The notes under the pieces: model-generated
Seen by the model: only the letters and a program-made list of their open reading frames with translations
The model's database searches: none
What the model was told of the DNA's origin: nothing
Translations under genes and position numbers: made by a program
Shown: positions 9,881 to 24,200 of the stretch, piece by piece
Position numbering within the stretch: the stretch's first letter is position 1
Layout: each line of letters starts with the position of its first letter
NCBI GenBank assembly: GCA_001970955.1
Contig: MPUH01000053.1
Span: 1-64,000 of the forward strand
Direction of reading: 5' to 3'
Origin: Stentor coeruleus
Taxonomy: Eukaryota > Ciliophora > Heterotrichea > Heterotrichida > Stentoridae
Length of the DNA stretch: 64,000 nucleotides

Positions 9881-12125
9881 CTAAGCTAACTCTATAGGGA
9901 TATTTTCAATTTGATACTCATCATCAAACATCGCCAGCGCCGTATCCCCTTGATACTCAGTGACTTTATACTTGAGAAAAACTGGTACACTAGCCTTTCT
10001 TGATCCACTTAATTTTTTAATAACCACATAAGAAACTCCAGAACTATTTTTCCCTATAGTTTGTGAAGGGTACATCAAAATCCCATCTTCAACCCTCAAA
10101 AGTCCTTCTAATAATGTTCCTTCAACATGAAGACTTGCCGTAACCCCAGACAACGTCACATCAGATAATGTATTATTAATCTTGAACTCTAATACTTGAC
10201 AACTTGTAAAAAAATGAATAACACAATTAACAACAAATTCTGCATTTTTTTCTGTAAGGGGCATATTATTAGAAGATTTTAATGGTTGACCAAGGGCATC
10301 TAATTCAGGAATATTGTTAAATAAAGATGTACTTACTTTTTCAGGTAAAACTGCTTTTTTAACTTCTTCTTTAACCTCAGCAGTAATTTGAATATCAAAA
10401 GCAAAACTCTTTCCTGTATTCTTACAATGATTAAGTATTTTTTCCATTTTCGAAATTGGCACAGGTAATAAAGGTCTATCAAAATCATTCTTATTAATCC
10501 TTGCTAAATAAAACGCAGCCCTTTCTCTAACTTCATCATCTTTATCTTCTAAGCATTTTTGTATCAAAGTCATAACACTACTTCTCAGTTCTTTAATTTT
10601 ACTAAATTTAAACAATGCACTAACAGCCGCTGCTCTAATTGAAGGTTTTTCAAGTATAAGCCTATTATATATAAACCTTATAAGCCTTGAAGGGTTTTTA
10701 GAATTCGGTCCATTTTCGCCAAGGAAGTGAATAACCCTCAAATGTAAATTTTCATATATGCAATCCTCACTAAATTCAGCCAAACTCATAAGTATCGCAT
10801 CTTTAGCTTGAGGTAAACTATCAAATAATTGTAATAAAGTATCAACAATACTTTTTTTCAACTGTAACCCTCCTTCATCTTTTAAAATATCCCCAACAAA
10901 TTTATTCAACTGTTGATGTTTATGTGGCATTCTTAAACATAAAACTTTTATAGATTCAATAAGTTCAATTTTAAATTCATCACTCACATCATTCATAAAG
11001 TTGTTAATCATCCCTAAGAGTTTATCAACATTAGAATCTGTACTAAGTTTAAGTAAAGTTGATATAGCCATAGTAGCTAATGATCTATTTGGTTCAGTTA
11101 ATAAATTCTCATATTCTCCAGTTGAGTCTGTTAAATAACTCGCATGTTTCATAGCATAAGTATTTAAGGTTTTTATTCCTGCGAATTTTGTCGTAACTTT
11201 TGATGAGACAAGGAAAAGCTGGAGGACTGAAAGGGCTGAAGTAATTGTGTAACCTTGCATATATTCAGAATGTTCACATATAGTCTTAGCAGCTTCATAT
11301 ACAACCATATCTTGACTTCTTTTAAGTGAGTCTGTTAAGAACTTTTCTATATTTGCCATAGTCCCAGGTTCAAACTTACTTGTTTTTAATGAAAATCTAA
11401 TAAACCTTATCAGCTGTGTTTGAGCTAATGGACTTTTAAGACTTAAATTCATCATTGACTCAAAAAACTTTGATAAAGCTAATGTGTCACCTTTTTTCAT
11501 CTCATATAACAACAACATAGCATGAAAATGAATTGTCGAGTTCTTAGAAGTGAGTTTTTCCTGAACTTCAGTCACCCATTTTTTTACAACTTCCAAATGA
11601 GTCTTACATAACTTAAGTCCTAAAAACAACGCTGCTGATGATACAGTGTCATTATTATCAACTATAGCTACTTTAATAAACCTTTCCATTTGTATAAGCA
11701 TGGTTGGGTCTATAATCTTAGCCATAACTCTTAAGGATGAAGCTTTGAAATAAGGGTTTTCAGATGTGCTTAGATCTCTTGATAAAGAACTTGTGATCAT
11801 AAAAACTTCACTTTCTTTAGGACGGATTTCTTTGAGTAAGAAGTAAAGCATTTTACGGATTTGAGGGTTGGTGGATTGGTAAAGTTTACAAGCTCTGAAG
11901 AAAATCTCGGTTGATTCAGTCTCGGTAAATGCTTCACCTTTGTTGAGGAGATAGACTACTTTGCACATGACTGGGATACAGTCTCTTGGGTTGTTACACG
12001 AAGCGTCAAAGCATTTAGCTTCTTGTAAGACTTTGGTCTTTTCTATTTCACTCAAGAAATCTGGTGNCTTTGGTCTTTTCTATTTCACTCAAGAAATCTG
12101 GTGCTCGTGCTTCATGCTTTTTCAT
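9881..12125 (-). CDS. COPG: Coatomer gamma subunit (gamma-COP), short C-terminus
   Basis: Gamma subunit of the COPI vesicle coat. The conserved opening (KTKVLQEAKCFD...NPRDCIPVMCKVVYLLNKGE) and the alpha-solenoid trunk to about residue 540 match gamma-COP rather than AP adaptors. The start is the ATG at 12125 (MKKHEARAPDFLSEIEK); the apparent start near 12055 is an artefact, because a 36-base segment is duplicated around an N at 12067 and shifts the frame. The protein stops at ...EYQIENIPIELA, after the beta-sandwich part of the appendage, and lacks roughly the last 115 residues (platform subdomain) found in animal and yeast gamma-COP. No 15-base intron at the end would extend it. Confidence 0.9.
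12031..12103. repeat. 36-base duplication around N at 12067 (assembly join)
   Basis: The 36 bases 12031-12066 recur exactly at 12068-12103 with a single N between. The duplication plus N adds 37 bases and breaks the gamma-COP frame, which is continuous if one copy is dropped. Best read as a contig overlap that was not merged. Confidence 0.85.
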
Positions 12126-12294
12126 ATTTATATAGTAGATGAAAAGGAATATTTTAAGTCTTTTTGTTTATGAGATAAAAGGTTTTTATGCAATATTTTA
12201 TGGTTTTTATGATTCCTTATAGAAACTGAGGTTGTTTGATATTATGGCAAATGTATTGTTTTAAGTTAGTTTAAGAGATTATGGCTATAATAAA

Positions 12295-15200
12295 ATGTCA
12301 GATGATCTTCGTAGGCAACTTGCCCAAAGACTTGATGCTAAGAAGAAGCCAATGCTAGAAAATCAGCAGATTTCAGGGGTCTCAGGGATGTCTAAATCTA
12401 GAAGTCAAGCATTAATCCCAAATATCGGTTTCTTACATAATGCGTCATCATCGAGCATTGTAAAACCTAGAAAACTTAACCCGATCTCACCTTTTCTTAA
12501 AACTAGTCGTACTGTAGCCCCTCAGCCAAAAATTGCTGAAATTGAAGAGGAAACTTTAGCAAGGGCGACTCAAAGAACGAAAATTCTTCCACCTATTTCT
12601 AACCCCAAAATTAAAAAACCTCACTATCATGGAGATGGGAAAATTATTGAAGAAAAACAGAAAATAGAACAGCATAAACCTTATGAATTTATACAAGTTA
12701 TTAAAAACGACCCGGAATTGATGGAGGATTTCTGGTATTGTAATAGGATTGGAGATGCTTATGATTTCCAACTAGTTCCATTCAGTAAAAAAAACGAAGA
12801 ATACTTGACAATAAGCTCTCGTGGCATAACTCATTTCACCACAGGAGGTGCTTACTTCCTTTCTCTAGAAGAATGGGAACGTGAATACAAGCTATACCAG
12901 CGTTTAAAAGAAATCAGTTTCTTCAAGCAATACAAAAAATGGAAGAACTTTAGCCTCTGGAAGAACCTCAGAAGGAAAAAAATGATGGATGAAAGGGCTA
13001 AATTCTTAGAATCCGAACTGTTTATCTTAGATGAAAAACTAAGAGACCCTTTATTAGATCTAAGAGAAAAAGCTTGGGATATGTTTAGATTTGACTTTTT
13101 TGATATAAGCTGCGATAGAATTAGAACAATAGAAGAGTTCGCAATAGAACAAGAACAAAAAAGAACAACCGGCGCTCAAGATCTTGAAAATTTAGAAATG
13201 CGAATAAAAAACGATATAGCAAATTCTTGTCGTAATTCTTTAGAAGCTTTTAGAAGAGAAAATAAATCAACAGCTAATAATGATGATCCAAATAAAGGAC
13301 CTGAAGATGATGCTGAGCCTTTTCTTGTTGGTGATGTTATTAATAAACAAATGCCTTATACACAAGATGCTATTATTAGAACTCATTATAAGCGATTAAT
13401 CAAATTTGTTAGATTATGCGATTATCATGTAATTGACGCAAAAATAACCTTGTCACGTCAGTTACATAGTAAAATGAAAAGCACAATAACCTTTGATTAT
13501 TCGATAAGGGATAAAAAATCTTCACTTAGAAGACAAAATCAGCCTTTGTTTATTGTCAAATACTTATCAACTAATGATAATTTATATTTTGACCCTACTA
13601 ATGATATTATAAAAAAAGCGATTTATGATGCAACTGTAAGAGGATTGACTATTTTACTCAATAATTATATGTTAGTTAATGCTCCTGAGTTCATAAATTA
13701 TCATGATGTGGATTATGAAGATAAACAAACTGATGAAGAATTCGATTTGTTGCAGATGATTATTAATGATGAAGAAGTTAAAAAGTTTCATGCTGATATT
13801 AAAGAAAGTATCGATACTTCATTTAGAAAAGTTGTGAAATATGCGAGTAATATAAATCCTTATATTGAAATCTATAAAAAGAACCTTAATATGAATGTTG
13901 AGAATTTAGCTAATGAAGATATTGAAGAGATCAAAAAAATCATTAACGAGTACAAAAAACAAGAAGAAGATTTCAAAGCTATAAAAGAATATGAAGACTT
14001 AGGGATTTTCCAATTAAACATTGTGGATCTAAAAGTACTCATCCTCCCATCTCCAACAAAATGCCTTAAAAAAATCGAAGCTTTTCTCCCTGAGATAGCT
14101 TTAGAATCTGCAACAAGTCTTACTGTTATACTTAATGAAGCAAATAAAAACCTTAAAGGAAATCCACGTAAAGTTGAAGAATATGTGAATATTGTCAAAC
14201 ATATAAAAGATGTTGAAGGGAAACTTCAAGATATCACAAATCGAGTTAATGATCTTAAAGATATAATGCAATTACTTGAAGTGTTTAATATACCATTTAA
14301 TGATAATACAAAAAGGAAATACAATGAAACTTTAACATCTTTAGACTCTGTAAGACAAAGAATGCAATCTTTTTATGAACGTGCTGAAAGTGATAAAATA
14401 AGATTTACTAGAGAACTTAGGGATAAGATTATTAACGTTGATAAGAGGACTAATGATCTTAAAGAAAGGCTTAAAAATGAAAAAATTGCTAATAAAGACA
14501 CCCCAACAGGAGAAATGATTGAACTTTTAGCTAATATTGGCGATGAGGTTAATAATTTGATTTCTGATACAAAAGCTTTTAATACTTATCAACAAGAACT
14601 AGAAATTGAACCTAAAAATTTTGTTGAAGTTTTTGAACTACAAAAGGATTTCCAAAGAAAAAATGATATGTGGAATGCATTACACAAATGGCAAGATAAT
14701 GTATACAACTGGAATAAAACTGCTTTTAGTGTTATTGATGTAGATAAAATCAGTAAAGAAGTTGATATGTATCATAGAATCGCTAAAAAAAGTATGATTC
14801 TTGAAGAACAAGGGAATTTTGTCCCACAAGTATTAAAAGCTAAAGTTGAAACTTTAAAAGATACGATGCCTGTTGTTGTTGATTTAAGATGTAAAAGTTT
14901 GAAAGATAGACATTGGAAAGATATAAGAACAGAATTGAAATTTGAAGCGAATATTTATGATCCAAAGTTTACATTAAAGGATTTATTGGATTTAAAAGTT
15001 AACAGTATTAAGGATAAAATTGCTGAGATAGCATTGAGAGCTAGGAAGGAAGAAGATATTGAAAAGCAACTTGATGAAGTGGAGAACTCATGGAAGGAAG
15101 TGTATTTTGATATAAGGTATGATAAGAATGATGATTATTATATATTCCAAGATGTGGATGAGATAATATCAAAGCTTGAAGATACTCAGGTTACATTGAC

Positions 15201-18200
15201 AACTTTACTTACTAATAGGTTTTTAGGTCCTTTATTCGAACGTGTTGACACTTGCAGTAAAAAATTCAAGCTTTTCGCCACAACTTTCGACGAGTGGCTA
15301 CTATGCCAAAAGCAATGGGGTGAGCTACGGAAAATCTTCCGCAGTGGAGACATCGCTAAAAAGCTCAAAGATAAAAACAAAAAATTCCAACAAATTGATT
15401 CGCAGTTCTATGTCAAAATGAAAGAAATCTCTTCGCAAAACCACGCTTTAACCGCCTGTACAAAAGAAGGACTTCTCAAAACTCTACAAGACTGGAACCG
15501 TTCTCTAGAAAAACTCCAAAAAACCCTTGAAAACTATCTAGACAAGCAAAGAACCCAATTCGCAAGATTCTTTTTCCTATCAAATGAAGAGCTTCTTCTA
15601 ATCTTATCAAATTCTCAAAATGGCAAATTAATCCAACCACATCTAAAAAACATGTTTGAAGGGATTTACGAGTTAGAATTTGATGAAAACAACTATAGTG
15701 TCTTAGCAATAATCTCAGCAGAAAAAGAAAAAGTTGATATCGCCAAAGGGGTAAAAGCTAAAGGGAATGTTGAAGAATGGTTAAGAAGTTTAGAACAAGC
15801 AATGCATGTAGCTTTAAAACATAAAATGGCAGAAGCTAATTCATCAAGTGGAGATACAACAAGAAAAGATTTAGTACAAGGTTTCCCTAGTCAAATAGTT
15901 CTGGCAATATGTATGATTATGTGGGTAAATGCAACTGAAGAAGGTTTGAGCAATAAGGATTTGATATTAGAAAGTTTAGGTGAGTTATTTGAACAAACAA
16001 ATAATTATTTAGATGAACTTAGTCAGATGGTTAGAGAAAATCTTGAATCACATATAAGAAGAAGAGTTGTATCATTAGTAACTCAAGATGTTCATAATAG
16101 AGATACTCTTGAATGGCTTAAAGATGAAGAAGTTTCTAGTATTGGAGATTTTAAATGGCAACAACAGCTTAGATATTATTGGAATACATCTAAAGATAAC
16201 TGTGAGATTAGGCAAATCAATGCTGTTTTTCCTTATGGATATGAGTTTTTAGGTGCTACAACACGTTTGGTTATTACGCAACTTACTGATAGATGCTGGA
16301 TGACAATAACAGGAGCTTTGAAAATTAATCTTGGAGCATCTTTAGCTGGACCTGCAGGTACAGGTAAGACTGAGTCAACAAAAGATTTAGCAAAAGCTAT
16401 GGGAAGATACTGTGTAGTATTTAATTGCTCAGAACAAATAACATATATGATGATGGAAAAACTATTTATGGGACTTTGTTATACTGGGTCTTGGGCTTGT
16501 TTAGATGAGTTTAATCGTATTGATATTGAAGTACTTTCGGTCATAGCTCAACAATTAAGAATAATAAAGCATGCAAAAGATGAAGAAAAGGCTGAGTTTT
16601 TCTTTGATGATAAAAAAACTTTACTTAACCCAACAATGGGAGTTTTTATAACTATGAACCCTAATTATGTTGGCCGTACTGAACTTCCTGATAACCTTAA
16701 AGTATTGTTTAGACCTATATCTATGATGGTTCCAGATTATACTCTTATTGCTGAAGTTATGCTTTATGCTGAAGGGTTTTCAAGTGCAAAAGAACTCTCA
16801 TTAAAAATGACTAAACTCTATAAACTAGCCTCAGAACAATTATCCCAACAAGATCATTATGACTTTGGTATGCGAGCAGTTAAAAGTGTTCTCAATATGG
16901 CAGGGTCATTAAAAAGAAAAGAACCTCATTTAACTGAAGATGTTATCTTAATCAGAGCTATGAAAGATTCAAATGTTCCGAAATTTTTAAAAGAAGACCT
17001 TGTGCTTTTTAATGCTATCGTCAGAGACCTTTTCCCAACAGCAAATATTTTAGATCCTGATTATGGAGAATTAGAATCTTGTTTAAGGGAATGTATAAAT
17101 CAAGAAAAACTTAAACCAATTGATTCTTTTATACATAAAGTTATACAGTTCTATGAAACTTTAGAAGTTAGATTTGGAGTTATGATTGTTGGACCAGCAA
17201 CAGCAGGGAAATCGACTTGTTATAAAATATTAGCAAAAACTATGACTGAACTTAGGAATAATAATTCTAGAAACCAAAGTTTTCAAAAAGTAATTTATCA
17301 GGTTATTAATCCTAAATCGATATCTATGGGTGAATTGTATGGAGAATATAATGAAATAACTCAAGATTGGAAAGATGGATTAGCAAGTTCGATTATTAGA
17401 GAGTATTGTAGGAAGGAGGATGAGACAAGAAGGTGGGTTGTTTTTGATGGACCTGTAGACTCTTTGTGGATTGAGAATATGAATACTGTACTTGATGATA
17501 ATATGATGTTATGTTTGGCTAATCAAGAGAGAATTAAGCTTAAGCCTGAGATGAGGATGATTTTCGAGGTTGGAGATTTGACAAGTGCATCTCCTGCTAC
17601 TGTATCTAGATGTGGAATGGTATATATGAATATCGAGTCTGTAGGATGGAAAGCTATTCTCGACACCTTCCTGCAAAAGTGCACAAGCGAATGGAATGAA
17701 AAACAATGTGAGCACCTAAACCAACTAGTAACTCTGTATTTTGGTAAAGCTATGACTATACTCCGTAAAAATCTTCATGAGCCAATCCCAACAACTAACA
17801 ATAGCGTGGTTATAAGTTTCTGTAACCTCTTCAAAGCTGTAACCTCACCTGAAGTCTGTCCTCGTCTAAACGATCAAATCGAGCATTTCCGTAAATACAT
17901 CGAAAAAATATTCGTTTTCTGTATAACCTGGGGTATAGGTGGTAGTTTAGATTACAATAGTCAATTACGTTTTGATCAGTCTTTATCATCAGAACTTGGT
18001 GTAGACCTTCCTCGTGGCTCACTTTTCGAATCCTTTGTCAGTCCTAATAAAATAGGTGGAGAATTCAAAACATGGGAAAGTATAAAACCAGAATTCAAAT
18101 ACGACACTGAACTCAGTTATTTTCAATTACTCGTCCCAACAGTTGATACAGTTCGTTTTGAACAGATGCTCAAATTCGCAATTAGCATCCAAAAACCAAT

Positions 18201-21200
18201 ATTCATAACAGGAAACTCAGGTGTTGGTAAATCAGTTATAATCTACAATAGCTTAATGAATTTAAGAGAACCTGCAAGAATAAGCCCGATTTTTATGACA
18301 TTTTCAGCACAAACATCATCACAACAGACACAAAATTCTATAGTTTCTAAGCTAAACCCTATTAAAAAAGATATATTAGGAGGTCATGGAAGTAATAAAG
18401 TAGCACTTATGATTGATGATGTTAATATGCCTACTGTAGAAAAATATGGAGCACAACCACCAATTGAATTATTAAGACATTATTGTGATCATGGGAATAT
18501 ATATGATAGGGATAAAAAATTCCCTATAAGAATTATTGACACTACGCTTATATGTTGTGCTGCCCCACCTGGCGGTGGGAGAAGTGCTTTAACTCAAAGG
18601 TTTACAAGACATTTTCATATGGTAGTTATACCTGATACAAGTGAAGAAAGTATTGCGCTTATTTTCAGGACAATACTTGACGGGTTTTATTCTCATGGGT
18701 TTAAACAAGAAATACAAAACATGGCTTCTTCAGTAGTCTCAGCTACTATTTCAGTATATCAAGTATTAAAAGCTGAATTACTTCCAACACCTTCAAAAAG
18801 CCATTATTTGTTTAATCTTAGAGATTTATCGAAAGTATTCCAAGGTATGCTTATGACTAAACCTATAAATATGCCAAATCCTGATTTACTTATAAGGCTA
18901 TGGATGCATGAAACACTTAGGGTATTTTATGATAGGTTGACTAATAATACAGATAAAGATTGGCTTATTGATGCTATGCTAAAATTCATCTTACAGTATT
19001 ATAAAGTGTCGATAACTAAAGATGAAGCTTTTGGTGGACCACCATTATTGTTTGTTGATTTCCTTAAAGGGGATCAAGATATGGAAGATAGAGAATATGT
19101 AGAAGCTAAAGATCATGCACTACTTTCTAAAAGAATTCATGAGTTTTTAGAAGATTATAACCTCCAAAATTCAAAAACAATGGAACTTGTGTTTTTTAGT
19201 GATGCAATACAGCATTTATCTAGAATTAATAGAATCCTTAGACAACAAAGAGGTAATTGTATGTTAATTGGTGTTGGTGGATGTGGTAAACAATCTCTTT
19301 CAAGATTAGCTTCATTTATGTGTCATTGTGATTTTTTCCAAATCCAAGTTACTAAAGATTATCGTCATTCAACATTTAGAGAAGATCTTAAAAAACTATA
19401 TTTGACATCAGGGGGAACAAATCCAAGAACTAGTTTGTTTTTAATGACAGATACGCAAATAATAAATGAATCTTTTCTTGAAGATATTAACAATATTTTA
19501 AACTCTGGAGAAGTGCCGAATTTGTTTACAAAAGAAGAAATTGATGTTATTGAAGGAGATCTTAGGCCTATTGCTGAAAAAGAGAAGGTAACTGATAATT
19601 TTTTCAATTATTTTATACAAAGGGTGAGGAATAATTTACATATTGTTTTGTGTATGAGTCCAATTGGCGATTTGTTGAGGATAAGGATGAGGATGTTTCC
19701 TTCTCTTGTAAATTGTTGTACTATTGATTGGGTGGATCCTTGGCCTTCAGATGCATTATTGAGTGTGAGTAAAAATAAACTTTTAGAGCTGCCGCTGAAT
19801 TCTATGCCGAAAAATGAAGCGCTTAAAACTAGAGATTTGCTGAGTATGATGTGCGTTTTTATCCACGAAAGTGTTATAGAAATATCAGAAGAATTCAGCC
19901 AAGTCCTTAACCGAAAAGTTTATATTACCCCTAAAAGCTACCTAGACATGATATCTTGTTATTTTAAAATCCTTCAAGAAAAACAAGATGAACTTAATGC
20001 TTCTAAAAATCGTTATAAAATGGGTGTTGAGCAGTTAGTCAAAACTAATAAAGAAGTAATTGAAATGCAAAAAATCCTCATAGATCTAGCTCCAGAACTA
20101 GAAAAAAAGAAAATAGAAAGTGAGGAATTAGCAAAAACTGTAGAAATTGATAGTGTTAAAGCTAATAAAGTTAAAGAAATTGTCGAAGAAGAAGAAAGGG
20201 AAGTTAATACAAAAGCTCAAGAAATAAAAGTTTTACAAGAAGATGCTGAAAATGACTTACGTGAAGCTATGCCGATATTAGAAGGTGCTATAAAAGCTGT
20301 GCAAAATATTGACCGTACTAAAATCAATGAAATTAGAGCTTTTCCTTCACCTCCAGAACTTGTTGTTTATACCCTTGAGACTATAGCAATACTTATGGAA
20401 GCTCCTACAAATTGGGAATCAATTAAGAAAATGCTTCAAAACAACTTTTTAGAAAATTTGATGAATTTCCCTAGGGATAATATTAAGCCAGTAACTCTTA
20501 GGAAACTTAGAAATAAAATTAGTGCAAATCCAAATTTCACCCCTGAAAAAGTCGAAGTGCAAAGTGTTGCTTCGAAAAGCTTGTGCACATGGGTTTATGC
20601 AATTGAAAATTATGCAAAGATATCTAAAGAAGTAGAGCCGAAAAGAAAAAAACTTGAGGAAATGAACAAAGCCCTAAGCGAAGCAATGGCGAAACTGAAA
20701 CAAACTCAAGACCGTCTATCAATAGAACTCGAAAAAGTTAACGCCCTAGAAAGTCATCTAAGATCAGTAATCGAAGAATCTAACCGCCTCGACAACGAAA
20801 TCCAAACAACCAACATTCGTCTCTCTCGAGCCTCAGTACTTACCGAAGGTCTCAAAGATGAGCACAAGCGTTGGGAAATTGCCTTAGAAAAACTCTCAGA
20901 ACAAATAACCCATATTCTCGGCAATACTTTCATAGCATCAGCAAGTGTTAGTTATTATGGTCCATTTACTGGTATTTATCGTAGCAAATTAGTAAATATG
21001 TGGATATCAAAATGCACTGAACTTGGTATTCCAGTAAGTCAATCATATGATCTCCAAGAAGTATTAGGTGATCCAATCCAAATCCGTGAATGGAACATAT
21101 TTTCTTTACCAAGTGATTCTATATCAATAAATAACGCAATAATAATCACAAGAAGTGAAAGATGGCCATTATTAATAGACCCACAAGAACAAGCTAATAA

Positions 21201-24200
21201 ATGGATTAAAAAAATGGAAGAAGAAAAAATGCTTAAAGCAGTTAAACAAACTGATAAAGATTTTGGTAGGAATCTTGAGTTTTGTTTACGTGAAGGATAT
21301 CCTATGATTATTGAAGATGCTGGAGAAAACTTACATCCTTTACTTGACCCGGTACTTAGTAAGAATCTAGTTGAACAAAGCCCTGGAAGGTATACACTTA
21401 GAATAGGTGAAACAGATATTGATTATGATAATAAATTCAAGCTTTATATAACAACAAAATTAGCAAATCCTCATTATTTACCTGAAGTGAGTATTAAAGT
21501 TAGTCTGATTAACTTTACTGTGACGATGCAAGGACTTGAAGAACAGTTATTAGGAGATGTTGTTAGGAAAGAAGAACCGAAAATTGAAGCTGAACAGAAT
21601 AGGTTGATTAAAGAAATCAGTGATGGACAAAGGGAGATAAAATCTATAGAGCAATCGATACTTATATCTTTATCGTCAAATGAAGGGAATATATTAGATG
21701 ATGCTAAACTTATAGCCAAGTTGGATTATTCAAAAAAACAGTCAGACATCATAAACAAACGGATGATTAATTCTGAGAAAACTAAACAAGAAAACGAAAT
21801 CGCTAGAGAAAAGTATAAAAGTGTTGCTAGACGGGGATCCATCATGTATTTTGTTATAGCTGATCTCTCAGGTATAGACCCAATGTATCAATTTTCTTTA
21901 AACTATTTCTCTAAGCTTTTTAGTATGATTCTTTCTAATGCTCCAAAAACACAAACCTTACAAGAACGAATTGAAATTTTAGAAAAATCTGTTACAGAAA
22001 CAGTCTATACCAATGTCTGTAGAGGTCTTTTTAACTGTCATAAACTTATTTTTAGCTTCTTAATCTCCGCACAAATCCTCAAAGACCAAAACCAAATCAA
22101 CGACTTCGAATGGAGATATTTACTTAGAGGGCCAACATTAGCTACATTTAAAAAAATAATCAACCCAAGTGTAAAATTCTCAGACAAAACCTGGAACGCA
22201 GTTATTTTCCTCNCACAAATCCTCAAAGACCAAAACCAAATCAACGACTTCGAATGGAGATATTTACTTAGAGGGCCAACATTAGCTACGTTTAAAAAAA
22301 TAATCAACCCAAGTGTAAAATTCTCAGACAAAACCTGGAACGCAGTTATTTTCCTCCAAAACACCTGCAAAACATTCATGGAGCCTCCATTTGCCGAGGA
22401 GATAATCAAAAACGTTAAAGCTTGGGAAAATTATATAGCATGCAAAGAACCTCATATACAAAAACTTCCTGAACCATATTCTAATATCCCATATTTCTAT
22501 AAACTTATGGTTATAAAAGCATTTAGAGAAGAAAAACTTATTTACGCTATAACTGAGTTTATAAGAGAAATGCTTGGAGAAAAGTTTGTAAAAATACCTC
22601 CTGTGTCTATGGAAGAATTATATTCAGAGACTACAAAAAGGACACCTATAATATTTATATTAAGTCCAGGTGCTGATCCACTTAATATGGTCCAAAGACT
22701 AGCTGTAGAGAAAAAATGTTTTGATAGAATTGATGCTATATCACTTGGTAAAGGTCAAGAAGAAAAAGCTAAAAAAGCTATTGAAAGAGGATATAGGGAA
22801 GGTAAATGGGTTATATTACAGAATTGTCATTTGGCTAAATCTTGGATGCCCGATCTTGATAAGTTTATTGAGAATTTTGAAGACCCTAAAAATAATATGC
22901 ATGAAGATTTTAGGCTGTTTTTAACTTCGATGCCTTGTAATTATTTTCCTATACCTGTACTACAGAATGGGGTTAAACTGACGATTGAACCAGCTAAAGG
23001 GATACAGTCAAATTTACAGAGGTCATTAAATATGCTTACGGAGGAAAAAATGGAAAAAACTTTACATCCGGAAAATTGGAAAAAAATACTTTTTTCGCTT
23101 TGTATGTTTCATGCTGTTGTGCAGGAGAGGAGGAAGTTTGGCCCACTGGGGTGGAATTTGAGGTATGAGTTTAATGAAAGTGATTTAGACACTTCAATGC
23201 GTACAATAGAACTTTTCTTAACAGAGCAAGAAAATGTTCCTTGGGACGCAATCCGTTTTGTAATTGGAGAAATAAACTACGGTGGTCGAGTAACAGATGA
23301 TCTTGATCGTCGTTCCCTAAACAGTATCCTTAGTTGTTTTATGACAAATGATGTCTTAGGTACTAGTTATCATTATCTTGAAACTCCAATATACTACATT
23401 CCAGAAAACCTATCATTATCTAGTCTTAAAAACTACGCAAGTTTACTTCCCTTAGCAGATGGTCCTGAGATTTTTGGTATGCATGAAAACGCAAATATAG
23501 CTTTTGAAAAAAGTGAAAGTCTCTTTATTTTATCAACAGCACTCTCTATTCAACCAAAAGAAAAAGGAATATCCGCTTTAGGAAAAACTCCAGATCAATT
23601 AGTAGACGAATTAGCAAGTAAATTCTTAGAAGACCTACCAACAGTCTTAATGAAATCAGAAGAAAAAGTCCCTATTTTTACTGAAGACCATGAAGGGTTG
23701 ATGGATGCAATGGCAACTTTTCTAAGCCAAGAAATGGAAAGGTTTAATAGATTACTAACTCGTATAAAATCAAGTCTTGAAGATATAAAAAAAGCTATTA
23801 AAGGTCTTGTATTAATGACTGATGATTTAGATAAAATGTATACAAGTATTAATGAAAATCGAGTTCCAGCAATATGGACTAAAGTAGCATATCCATCTTT
23901 AAAACCTTTAACTTCTTGGTTATTTGATTTGCGTGAAAGGATAAGATTTTTACGTGAATGGCTTTCTGTAGGTAAACCAAAAGCTTATTGGATGAGTGCA
24001 TTTTTTTTCCCTCAAGGGTTTTTAACTGCTGTTCTTCAAGCATTTTCTCGTGAACATGTTATCCCTGTTGATACTTTGAACTTTTTCTATGAGTTTCAGA
24101 CTATGAGTAATTATTTGGAGGTAGAAGAAAGACCTGAAGAAGGGGTTTTGATATATGGATTATATATGGAAGGATGTAGATGGGATTTTGATGTTATGCA

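Noticed and set aside
22070-22356. Genuine 48-residue tandem repeat in dynein
   Set aside because: An N separates the two copies, only one mismatch distinguishes them, and other dyneins have a single copy; an unmerged contig overlap is the simpler reading.
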